64,000 nucleotides of DNA from Pseudomonadota bacterium (GTDB taxonomy: Bacteria > Vulcanimicrobiota > Vulcanimicrobiia > Eremiobacterales > Eremiobacteraceae). Under the pieces are notes generated by a model, which worked only from the letters and a program-made list of their open reading frames with translations, was not told the origin of the DNA and did no database searches. Below are positions 1 to 7,969 of the stretch, in pieces. Every line of letters begins with the position of its first letter. The stretch's first letter is position 1. Made by a program: the position numbers and the translations under genes. The stretch is taken from positions 1-64,000 of the forward strand of contig JAJPHJ010000013.1 in assembly GCA_021325335.1 (NCBI GenBank), in the 5' to 3' direction.

Positions 1-2
1 TG

Positions 3-128
3 GGCGCGCTGTTCCGCTACTACACCGAAACGAAACAGAACACCAATCTCGTTATCACGGTGACGCCGCACGTGGTCCCCGCCCCTGTGGCGCAGTCCGT
101 CACCGGCGTTCCCGGTTCGACGCACTAA
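3..128 (+). CDS. Secretin (type II/IV pilus family) C-terminal fragment, truncated by window start
   Basis: Frame 3 reads GALFRYYTETKQNTNLVITVTPHVVPAPVAQSVTGVPGSTH*; the 'LF...NTNLVITVTPHVV' stretch resembles the end of the secretin domain ('ELVIFVTPHIV'). Confidence 0.7.
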   Translation, partial: GALFRYYTETKQNTNLVITVTPHVVPAPVAQSVTGVPGSTH

Positions 129-154
129 CCTCCACTCGAAATAAAGGAAACCCC

Positions 155-622
155 ATGCGTCGCTTTGCCCTGCCTTTCGTCGCGTCGCTGTCGCTGGTGC
201 TCGCCGGCTGCAACAACCATTCGATGTCGCTCGATCTCACGCCCAATCCGCTCGTCGTCGGCGTGCTCGATACGCAAGCCACGGTTCACGCCCACGCCGT
301 CGCGCGGGGCTTCGGCAAGATCCCGATCGGCTCGCTGCAGTTCGCCGTCTACAACGCGGCTGACACTGAGCTCGCGAGCCAGACGCAAGCGGTCGACCAG
401 AGCGTGCCCACGTCGCCGCTCGGCATTGTTGTCGACAAAGACTTCACGTTTCCGATCAACGGCGCAATCGTTGCGCTGAGCGGCATGAAGTACATCATGG
501 TGCGCGTACTCGGACCTGGTGGCGACGTGATCGCGGCGCGCCGTTTGGACGTCGTGGTGCACGTGCTCAAGGATCTTCCGATCCCACCGGTCGTGAAGCC
601 GACAACAACGCCGTCGCATTAA
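155..622 (+). CDS. Putative lipoprotein of unknown function
   Basis: N-terminus MRRFALPFVASLSLVLAGCNN has a signal peptide with lipobox LAGC. Confidence 0.7.
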   Translation: MRRFALPFVASLSLVLAGCNNHSMSLDLTPNPLVVGVLDTQATVHAHAVARGFGKIPIGSLQFAVYNAADTELASQTQAVDQSVPTSPLGIVVDKDFTFPINGAIVALSGMKYIMVRVLGPGGDVIAARRLDVVVHVLKDLPIPPVVKPTTTPSH

Positions 623-624
623 AT

Positions 625-723
625 GGAGCGCCCGCGAATTTTTTCGCGGGTCCAAGGAATGTAGCGCCCGCGAATTTTTTCGCGGCTCCAGAGAATGTAG
701 CGCCCGCGAATTTATTCGCGGGC
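625..723. repeat. Array of three REP-like hairpins (heads GGAG 625, GTAG 661, GTAG 697)
   Basis: Three copies of [A]ATG(G/T)AGC-GCCCGCGAATTTTTTCGCGGG or CCCGCGAATTTATTCGCGGGC, heads exactly 36 nt apart, between the lipoprotein stop and the next gene. Confidence 0.85.
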
Positions 724-769
724 TTTTGTCCACCAGGTTCACCCCGCTAAGAGACGAACGTGTCGGTAC

Positions 770-1681
770 ATGGCCAGCGGACGGCGACGTTCCGGGAACC
801 GGCGGTCGCGCACCCGTGCTCGCAGCCGGATCGGCACGTTGTTACTCCTCCTATTCGTGCTGTTGGCGATCGTCTTGTTCGTGGCCACTATCCAGCGCCA
901 GATGCATGGCTACTTCACGGTCCCGACAGGCCCGAAAAGCCCAGTCCCGACCCCACAAATCACCGCGGCGCCTCCTTCGGGCGCGCCTATTCCGCAAGAA
1001 TCCGTGCCGGTCGCCGCCACAGGCCCCCGAGTCGCCATCATCATCGATGATTGCGGCTACAATCTGGCGCGCTGCGAGCAGTTTCTCGATCTTCCCATTC
1101 CGCTCACGCTTTCGATCCTCCCCATGACGCCGCACGCGAAACAACTCGAAGCCGATGCGCTGGCGGCAGGCAAATCAGTGATGCTCCACCTCCCCATGGA
1201 GGCGGAAGCTGCGACCGAGCGCCCCGGCCCGGGGGCTATTCTCACCACAATGTCCGACGAGCAGGTGCGAGCGCAAGTGGAGAGCGACATCGACTCAGTC
1301 CCAAACATCCCCGGCGCGAACAACCACATGGGCAGCAAAGCGACGAGCGATCCGCGGGTGATGCGTGACGTGCTCGAAGTTTTCCGCGACCACCATTTGT
1401 TCTTCATCGATTCGATGACGAGCTACACGACGGTCGGGGCAACGACAGCACACGATCTGGGGGTCCCTACCGCCAGGCGCGACGTCTTTTTGGACGACTC
1501 CAAGGACCTCGTCTACATCCAGGGTCAATTCGCCCAACTGCAACGCGTTGCGCTGAAGAACGGAACCGCGATCGCCATCGGTCACCCGTTCGACACGACC
1601 GCCCAAGCACTTAGAGAGTCCATCCCCAAGTTCCAGGACGCAGGCATCACCTTCGTTCCGGCGCAGACCCTCGTTCGTTAA
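770..1681 (+). CDS. Divergent polysaccharide deacetylase (YibQ-like)
   Basis: One TM helix, then VAIIIDDCGYNLARCEQFLDLPIPLTLSILPMTPHAKQ...MLHLPMEA...NNHMGSKAT...FFIDSMTS. Confidence 0.9.
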   Translation: MASGRRRSGNRRSRTRARSRIGTLLLLLFVLLAIVLFVATIQRQMHGYFTVPTGPKSPVPTPQITAAPPSGAPIPQESVPVAATGPRVAIIIDDCGYNLARCEQFLDLPIPLTLSILPMTPHAKQLEADALAAGKSVMLHLPMEAEAATERPGPGAILTTMSDEQVRAQVESDIDSVPNIPGANNHMGSKATSDPRVMRDVLEVFRDHHLFFIDSMTSYTTVGATTAHDLGVPTARRDVFLDDSKDLVYIQGQFAQLQRVALKNGTAIAIGHPFDTTAQALRESIPKFQDAGITFVPAQTLVR

Positions 1682-1726
1682 CATCCTTGCCATAACCGCG
1701 ACGCGGCATAGCGCCACACTGCGCGG

Positions 1727-2602
1727 GTGCCTCCTCGCGTCGCGTTGGCGAATCTCATGGATCCGCCCAACACCTCACTTTTGACTCCCTGCAATGAGTC
1801 CGAAACTCGTCGAGCGATCCTACAGCTCCGCGCGCGACTGGAGCGGCGTAGAGCACGGTTGGACGCGCGGCGTGCGACAGGGCGTCACGTCGAGCGCGTG
1901 CGCAGCGCCTTGCGCCGCTTACAAGGCGAGGATCTCTGCGCCTATCATTCGGGCGACTGCACCTTGGTCAGCGAAGCGTTTGGTGCGGTACCGGGAGCTG
2001 CCCCTGCGGCCAAGCCCAGCACGGCGCGCGGGCTTGTCAATCGACTTGTACACGCCGAGGCCTCCTCCGCTCTCGTGGCGGCTTTGGCGGCCTTCGGCGT
2101 GGAGGCGCTGGCGCTCGCAGTGCGAGGCGGGGTGCGCATCAAGATCGTGCCGAGCGGGCGCCACTTCGCGCGATGTTCTCCTGCCGTGGCAGCCCTCGTG
2201 CCGGATATCGATCGATGGCAGGCGCCCCCTGCCGGACTGTTCGTCCTCGAAGAGCGACTCGTGCTGCTTCGCGCCGGCGCGCTGCGGATGGCGGCAGCCC
2301 ATGAATTTGCGCATGCGCTCGATGCACTGCTCGCCGCAAGACAACGGTCGTACTTCTCGTTCGAAAGCGAGGACATTCGAAGCGCCTACGCTTCGGCAAG
2401 CGGATTTGTGAACGAGTATGCGGCCAGCGGGCTAGACGAATATTTCGCCGAATCCGTGCGCGCCTATCTCGAGATCAACGACGATCGCTCGTGCTGGCTC
2501 CCCTTGACTCGCAAGATGTTGTTCACGCGCGACGCGCGGATGTTCCAGATCGTCGACGCTCTCTTCCGCTCGGGCCGCCTCTCGCGCTCACGGCCGCGCT
2601 AA
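1727..2602 (+). CDS. HExxH zincin-like metallopeptidase, anthrax lethal factor-like fold suspected
   Basis: Motif AAAHEFAHALDALL plus downstream NEYAASGLDEYFAESVRAYLE, typical of lethal-factor-like zincins. Start uncertain (GTG 1727 or ATG 1757). Confidence 0.55.
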   Translation: MPPRVALANLMDPPNTSLLTPCNESETRRAILQLRARLERRRARLDARRATGRHVERVRSALRRLQGEDLCAYHSGDCTLVSEAFGAVPGAAPAAKPSTARGLVNRLVHAEASSALVAALAAFGVEALALAVRGGVRIKIVPSGRHFARCSPAVAALVPDIDRWQAPPAGLFVLEERLVLLRAGALRMAAAHEFAHALDALLAARQRSYFSFESEDIRSAYASASGFVNEYAASGLDEYFAESVRAYLEINDDRSCWLPLTRKMLFTRDARMFQIVDALFRSGRLSRSRPR

Positions 2603-2968
2603 GAGCAGCAGCACCACAAGCGTCCAGTTGACGACGTGACCGGTCCAGCAAAGCGGACACGGCATGCGGGTCACCAACAGGAGGCTGTAAGCGAGGAAGA
2701 CGGAGAGGCCGGCTGCGAGCAGCGATGCCCCGAAGACCGCTTCCCAAATCAGCCGATGCGTCAAGAACGCTGACGAGGCCAGCACCGCGATGTAGAAGGC
2801 AAGACCGAGAAGGGCGTTCGGAACGCCGGCGGCTCGTGCGCGCGACGTCATGACGACGCTCGGCTCCGAAAGCTGCCCTCGCTCGGCGCGGAGCTGCTTG
2901 CGCAGCATGACGGCTGATACGCAAACGCCGATCACCGCGAGGAGTGCGATGCCTGCGGGGATCATCAC
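2588..2968 (-). CDS. Vitamin K epoxide reductase (VKOR) family protein
   Basis: About 126 aa with several TM helices and the motif MPCPLCWTGHVVNW (CxxC). GTG start overlaps the preceding stop. Confidence 0.8.
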   Translation of the reverse strand: MMIPAGIALLAVIGVCVSAVMLRKQLRAERGQLSEPSVVMTSRARAAGVPNALLGLAFYIAVLASSAFLTHRLIWEAVFGASLLAAGLSVFLAYSLLLVTRMPCPLCWTGHVVNWTLVVLLLLARP

Positions 2969-4113
2969 GCGCGCGCAGCGCAGAATTCGGCGATGCGGTT
3001 GAGACCCTCGATGACGTCAGCCGGTTGTGCCGACCACGAGAGCCGCAGATGTCCTTCGGTCTGGGCCCCAAAGACCGACCCCGGCACGGTCACGACGTCG
3101 AACCGGTCGAGGACCTGGTCTGCCGCAGCTTGCGAATCTTTCCAGCGCTCGGGCAGCGCCAGCAGCGTATAGAACGCGCCTTGCGGTTCCACGATCGGCA
3201 GTTTGTGACGGTGCGCGGTTTCCAGCACGAGCTGGCGTTGTTTGGCGTACCAATCGAAATGTGCTCGCAGCCGTTTCGGGTCGCGCACGATCGCAAGCGC
3301 GACATGCTGGGCGAAAACGTTGACAGACATCAGCATGAGCGCGTGCGCGCGGCCGATCGCGCCGATCGCGGCCGCCGGGCCGACGGCGAATCCGATCCGC
3401 ATGCCAGTGAGCGCGCAGGATTTCGAGAGGCTATGCAGCGCGATCGTGTGCGGATATAGGTCGACGAGACTGACATACGGGCGTCCCGTGAAGGTCAGCT
3501 CGCGATAGACCTCATCGACGACGACCCAGACCGGCGTTCCGCTGCGCGCTGCCAAACCGTCCGCCAGCCTTCGCAGCTCGCGCTCCTCGATGACCGAGCC
3601 GGTCGGGTTTGCCGGGGAGCCCAGGATGATCATGCGCGAGCTCGGCTCGAGGGCCTCGAGCAGCGCATCGGCGGCGACGGCAAAACCGTCGCTGGCGTCG
3701 AGTCTCACCTCGCGGTGGGCGATGCCCTCGAGGTCGCAGCAGCGCGCGTATGACGGATACGAGGGGTTTGTGACGAGCACGCTGTCGCGATGAGGATCGA
3801 GGAGCGCCTTCACGGCGAGGTAGATGCCTTCTTGGGAACCGTTGAGGACGCAAGCGTTGCTCGCATCGTATTCGGAAGCGCCGTAGATCCTTGCGATCGC
3901 GTCGCGCAGTTCCAAAAGCCCAAAGTTCGGCGCGTACGGCGCGCCGTTGTCGCGGATCCAATCCATGGCTTCGCCGAACGGTTCCACATCGGGTGCGAGC
4001 GTGGGCTGTCCCATGCTCAGATCGATCGAGGTGTCGCGCCGGCGCTCGTACATCGCGCGGATCGCCGACGGTCCGATCGCGGCGAGCAGCGGGTTGCCCG
4101 AGCTTTCGGTCAT
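2965..4113 (-). CDS. Class I/II PLP aminotransferase, probable N-succinyl-LL-DAP aminotransferase (DapC role) by context
   Basis: LSMGQPTLAPD...GSQEGIYLAVKALLDP...SPANPTGSVI...HSLSKSCALTGMRIGF. ATGA overlap with dapD. Confidence 0.85.
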   Translation of the reverse strand: MTESSGNPLLAAIGPSAIRAMYERRRDTSIDLSMGQPTLAPDVEPFGEAMDWIRDNGAPYAPNFGLLELRDAIARIYGASEYDASNACVLNGSQEGIYLAVKALLDPHRDSVLVTNPSYPSYARCCDLEGIAHREVRLDASDGFAVAADALLEALEPSSRMIILGSPANPTGSVIEERELRRLADGLAARSGTPVWVVVDEVYRELTFTGRPYVSLVDLYPHTIALHSLSKSCALTGMRIGFAVGPAAAIGAIGRAHALMLMSVNVFAQHVALAIVRDPKRLRAHFDWYAKQRQLVLETAHRHKLPIVEPQGAFYTLLALPERWKDSQAAADQVLDRFDVVTVPGSVFGAQTEGHLRLSWSAQPADVIEGLNRIAEFCAARA

Positions 4114-4937
4114 TGCCCCAAGCCGTGCTCGCGAAGCGCCGCGTTCAAGGAGGTCTTGCGATCGGTCGAGTCCGAGCGCTCCCCGATGATGAGCGCGCAA
4201 GGCGTTGAATACGTTCCTGCCGGATACGGTTTGGGCTGCGTGCCCGGTATGACGACGGCGCGTTTGGGTATCCGGCCACGCGAAGTGACGGGCTTGGAAC
4301 CGCGCACGTCCACGATCGGCGTGGAAGCGGTCAGGATGACGCCAGCCCCCAACACCGCCTCGCGTTCGACGAGCACGCCTTCGACAATGACGCAGCGCGA
4401 TCCGATGAACGCGCCGTCCTCGACGATGACGGGGCGCGCGCTCGGCGGTTCGAGAACGCCGCCGATACCCACGCCGCCGGAAAGGTGCACGCCCGCGCCG
4501 ATCTGCGCACAACTGCCCACGGTCGCCCAGGTGTCGATCATCGTGCCCTCGCCGACGCGCGCCCCGATATTGACGAACGCCGGCATGAGAATGACGCCGG
4601 GGGCAAGATAGCTTCCGTAGCGCGCGGTCCCCGGAGGCACGACCCGCACACCTGTTTTTCGCCACGCGTGCTTGAGCGGGATCTTATCCCAGTACGTCAA
4701 CATCCCAGCCTCGATCGGGGCCGCTTCACGCAGCGCGAAGTACAACAAAATCGCTTGCTGCAGCCAGTCGTGAACGATCCACGAGTTGCCGGTGAACTCC
4801 GCCACACGGGCTTCGCCGCGATCGAGGGTGTCGATGACTTGCTCGACGGCCTCGCGCACATCCGCATGATTGATGCGCTCGCGGTCTGCAAATGCCGAAC
4901 GCACGAGCAGTTCCAGAGTCGTCACGTCGAGCGCCAT
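4110..4937 (-). CDS. dapD: 2,3,4,5-tetrahydropyridine-2,6-dicarboxylate N-succinyltransferase
   Basis: MALDVTTLELLVRSAF...WYDKIPLKH-like region, then hexapeptide repeats (LMPAFVNIGARVGEGTMIDTWATVGSCAQIGAGVHLSGGVGIGGVLEP). Confidence 0.92.
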   Translation of the reverse strand: MALDVTTLELLVRSAFADRERINHADVREAVEQVIDTLDRGEARVAEFTGNSWIVHDWLQQAILLYFALREAAPIEAGMLTYWDKIPLKHAWRKTGVRVVPPGTARYGSYLAPGVILMPAFVNIGARVGEGTMIDTWATVGSCAQIGAGVHLSGGVGIGGVLEPPSARPVIVEDGAFIGSRCVIVEGVLVEREAVLGAGVILTASTPIVDVRGSKPVTSRGRIPKRAVVIPGTQPKPYPAGTYSTPCALIIGERSDSTDRKTSLNAALREHGLGQ

Positions 4938-5034
4938 TGCCCCCCGGTTCGCCGTATTCGGGCCACAGTCCGCGTTGTGTTTTGGCGCGAAGAACGAAAA
5001 GCAAAAAGCCCCCAAACAGCGAACGCTGAACCAT

Positions 5035-5107
5035 TCCCGGGTGGTGTAACTGGTAACACGTCGCGCTCTGAACGCGAAGAGTCGAGGTTCGAGACCTTGC
5101 CCGGGAG
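5035..5107 (+). tRNA. tRNA-Gln (anticodon CTG)
   Basis: Acceptor TCCCGGG/CCCGGGA, anticodon arm TCGCG-CTCTGAA-CGCGA, T-loop GGTTCGAGACC; no encoded CCA. Confidence 0.93.
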
Positions 5108-5114
5108 TTTTCTT

Positions 5115-5190
5115 GGCCCCATCGTCTAGAGGCCTAGGACGCCGCCCTCTCAAGGCGGAGACAGGGATTCGAATTCCCTTGGGGCTACCA
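5115..5190 (+). tRNA. tRNA-Glu (anticodon CTC)
   Basis: GGCCCCATCGTCTAGAGGCCTAGGAC...CCGCC-CTCTCAA-GGCGG...AGGGATTCGAATTCCCT TGGGGCT A CCA; CCA encoded. Confidence 0.95.
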
Positions 5191-5234
5191 ATTTGCAGGA
5201 AGGCCATAAAGCAGGAAAGCAATATTTCCGGACC

Positions 5235-5438
5235 ATGCCGGTAAAGAAACGCTATTCGAAACAGACTTTTTCCTTGCGTGCGGACCTGGCGGAAAACTTG
5301 AAGACCGCGGCCTGGTACTACCGCACGCAGCAGACGGAGATCGTCGAGAAAGCGCTCGACAGCTATTTCAAGCGCTTCCTGCGCTTGCCGTCCGTCAAGC
5401 GCCCGAAGATGCACAAGCAGGACGCGCGCCGCCAGTGA
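5235..5438 (+). CDS. Small ribbon-helix-helix-like regulator
   Basis: 67 aa, QTFSLRADLAENLKTAAWYYRTQQTEIVEKALDSYFKRF resembles an RHH DNA-binding pattern. Stop overlaps the next start. Confidence 0.5.
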   Translation: MPVKKRYSKQTFSLRADLAENLKTAAWYYRTQQTEIVEKALDSYFKRFLRLPSVKRPKMHKQDARRQ

Positions 5439-6484
5439 TGCAGGCGGTCGTTCTCGTGGGCGGTGAGGGCACGCGTCTTCGGCCGCTTACGTATTCCGTC
5501 CCCAAGCCGATGGCGCCGTTGTTGGGGCGGCCCTTCATTGGCTGGATCATCGAGCGGTTGCGGAGAGCCGGTGTGGACGAGATCATCTTGTCGTGCTGCT
5601 ACCTGCCCGAGGCGATCGAAGCGCATTTCGGTGACGGCCGCGACGTAGGGGTGCAACTCCATTACGTTTTCGAAGAAGAGCCGTTGGGCACGGCAGGCGC
5701 CATCAAGAACGCGCTGCATAAAGTCAAAGGGACGATCTTCGTCTGCAACGGCGACATCCTGACCGGCGTTGACCTCGTGATGCTGCGCGACGCCCATCAC
5801 AGGCGCAATGCCATCGCCACGATCCACACTCGGGCAGTCGACGATCCCAGCCAGTTCGGGGTCGTCGAAACCGACAGCGACGGCCGCGTGCTCCGTTTCG
5901 TGGAGAAGCCCAAAGCGGGCGAGACCAACGCCCGCGACATCAACGCCGGCACGTACGTTCTCGAACCCGAAGCTCTTGACGCCATTCCCACCGGTCAAAA
6001 AGTCTCGATCGAACGCGAGACGTTCCCCGCCCTCATCGCGCAAACGCACCGGGTCTTCGCCGTTTCGACTGCCGACTATTGGATCGACGTTGGGCGGCCG
6101 GCTACATACGTGCAAGCCCACCGCGACATCCTCGACGGCACTTTCGAGCACCCGATCGGTTCAGAAGTCTCAAAAGGCGTTTGGAGCGCGTCAGGAACGT
6201 CGTTGCCCGCCGGCGTCAAAGCGAACCCTCCGGTCTATGTGGGCGAACAGGTGAGCTTGGATCCTGGCGCTTGTATTGGACCGTACACGGTCCTGTACGA
6301 GCGTTGCAAAATATCGCGGGACGCCGTTATCGCGAACAGTATTTTGTGGTCCGACTGTTTCGTCGGCCATGGCTCGTCTGTGCGGGACGCAATACTAGGA
6401 CTAGAGGTCGTCGTCGAGCCGCAAGCCGTCGTGGAAGGCGCGATACTGGGACGCGACGAGCGCGTGACTGCGAGCAACGCTTAA
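5438..6484 (+). CDS. NDP-sugar pyrophosphorylase (mannose-1-P guanylyltransferase/glucose-1-P thymidylyltransferase-like)
   Basis: MQAVVLVGGEGTRLRPLTYSVPKPMAPLLGRPFIGWIIERL; C-terminal hexapeptide repeats. Confidence 0.88.
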   Translation: MQAVVLVGGEGTRLRPLTYSVPKPMAPLLGRPFIGWIIERLRRAGVDEIILSCCYLPEAIEAHFGDGRDVGVQLHYVFEEEPLGTAGAIKNALHKVKGTIFVCNGDILTGVDLVMLRDAHHRRNAIATIHTRAVDDPSQFGVVETDSDGRVLRFVEKPKAGETNARDINAGTYVLEPEALDAIPTGQKVSIERETFPALIAQTHRVFAVSTADYWIDVGRPATYVQAHRDILDGTFEHPIGSEVSKGVWSASGTSLPAGVKANPPVYVGEQVSLDPGACIGPYTVLYERCKISRDAVIANSILWSDCFVGHGSSVRDAILGLEVVVEPQAVVEGAILGRDERVTASNA

Positions 6485-6537
6485 GGCGGCCTTAAGCGAG
6501 AAGCCGCATCGAGCGCGCGTTTGGCAGCGCTGCGATG

Positions 6538-6546
6538 TGGTATAAT
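6538..6546 (+). promoter_or_regulatory. Extended -10 promoter element TGGTATAAT
   Basis: TG-N-TATAAT immediately upstream of the glycosyltransferase ORF. Confidence 0.55.
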
Positions 6547-6616
6547 ATGAATGTCTGGGATGCCAAACGGGCAGCCCTTCATTAGAGCCTCAATAACGTT
6601 AGGATATAACAACATA

Positions 6617-7939
6617 GTGCAGGCAGGCAAACGCTCAGCGCTTCTGTTCCCAATTCACCTCGAGGCACGTAAGCCGCGGGCGCTCTTCCTGAGCTCGTAT
6701 CCCCCTCGCGAGTGCGGGCTGGCGACCTTTACCGAAGATATCCGCGGTGCGTACGACATCGCGACCGGCCAGTCGAGCGACATCATCGCCGTCAATGATG
6801 GTCCGACGCCCTATGCATACCCGGAGGCGGTCCGCTGCGAGATCCAGCGCGACGACCGCATCTCCTATTTGCGCGCCGCGCGCTTTGCGAGCGAGCATGA
6901 GTGCGACGTCGTCAACGTGCAGCACGAATACGGGCTATTCGGCGGCGACCACGGATCCTATATGCTCGACTTCCTTTCGGCGGTGCGCAAGCCGGTCGTG
7001 CTCACGCTGCACACCGCCTTGCCGGACCCCGACGAGCGCCTGCACGCGGTCACGCGCGAGCTTTGCAACAGAAGCGACCGCATCGTCGTCCTCGCGTACA
7101 GCGGACGCCGCATTCTGGAAGAGCAGTACGGCATCGACCCTCGTAAGGTCGATGTCATCCTGCACGGCGTGCCGGACGTGCCTCTGCGACGCAGCTACCA
7201 CTTCAAGCGCCGGTTCGGCCTCGCCGACCGCACGGTGCTCAGCACCTTCGGGCTGCTGAGCCGCGGCAAGGGCATTGAGTACGTCATCGACGCGCTGCCC
7301 GCGATTTTTTCGCAAAACCCGGAAGCCGTCTATCTGCTGCTCGGCGAGACGCACCCAGAAGTGCGCCGCCGCGAAGGTGAGAGCTACCGCGAGGAGCTGT
7401 GGCAGCGCGTGCGCGGCCTCGGTCTTGCCAATCGCGTTCGTTTCCTCGACCACTACATGGATGACGAGGAGGTCGTCGAGTACCTGCAAGCGACCGATAT
7501 CTACGTCTCGCCGTCGCTCGACCCGAACCAGATCGTGAGCGGCACCCTTTCGTATGCCGTCGCCTGCGGGCGCGCCGTGGTCGCCACCGCCTCGACCTAT
7601 GCGAAGGAACTGCTCGCGGATGGTCGAGGTGCGATCGTCCCCATGCGCAATTCGCAGAGCATCGCCGCGTCGGTCAACGCCATTCTTGGCGATCCGAGCA
7701 TGCGTGCCTCGATCGAGACCACTGCCTATCGCTTCGGCCGCGGGATGACGTGGTCACGGGTAGCGCGCCAGTACGAGCGCGCCTTCGAACAGGCGCAGGA
7801 GCTCGAGCCCACGCACGTGCCCTCGCACGCCGCCGGAGGGGTCGAGCGCGCCGCGAGCGCTGTCTGGGGCGAGGCCTTGCAGCGCCAAGTAGGCACGCTG
7901 GTCGCACAAGCGACCGAAGGCGGCAGCGGGCGCAACTAA
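6617..7939 (+). CDS. GT4-family glycosyltransferase
   Basis: RALFLSSYPPRECGLATFTEDI...HEYGLFGG...LSTFGLLSRGKGIEYVIDALP...DIYVSPSLDPNQIVSGTLSYAVACGRAVVAT. Track ORF begins at 6551; GTG 6617 preferred because of the promoter position. Confidence 0.82.
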   Translation: MQAGKRSALLFPIHLEARKPRALFLSSYPPRECGLATFTEDIRGAYDIATGQSSDIIAVNDGPTPYAYPEAVRCEIQRDDRISYLRAARFASEHECDVVNVQHEYGLFGGDHGSYMLDFLSAVRKPVVLTLHTALPDPDERLHAVTRELCNRSDRIVVLAYSGRRILEEQYGIDPRKVDVILHGVPDVPLRRSYHFKRRFGLADRTVLSTFGLLSRGKGIEYVIDALPAIFSQNPEAVYLLLGETHPEVRRREGESYREELWQRVRGLGLANRVRFLDHYMDDEEVVEYLQATDIYVSPSLDPNQIVSGTLSYAVACGRAVVATASTYAKELLADGRGAIVPMRNSQSIAASVNAILGDPSMRASIETTAYRFGRGMTWSRVARQYERAFEQAQELEPTHVPSHAAGGVERAASAVWGEALQRQVGTLVAQATEGGSGRN

Positions 7940-7969
7940 GCCCGGGCCAGAGCATCGCTTCCCACCGAC

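Noticed and set aside
625-723. CRISPR-like short repeat array
   Set aside because: The spacing is regular (36 nt), but there are only three copies, the spacers are a few nt of similar sequence rather than unique about 30-nt spacers, and there are no cas genes. Better explained as REP-like hairpins.
2965-4665. 566-aa ORF with a long Arg-rich N-terminus on the aminotransferase
   Set aside because: The extension overlaps dapD in another frame; the ATGA overlap at 4110-4113 gives a convincing start.
4110-5414. 434-aa minus-strand ORF running from dapD through both tRNA genes
   Set aside because: The DapD homology starts at the ATG 4937; the N-terminal part is antisense to tRNAs and the RHH-like gene and is low-complexity GC-frame translation.
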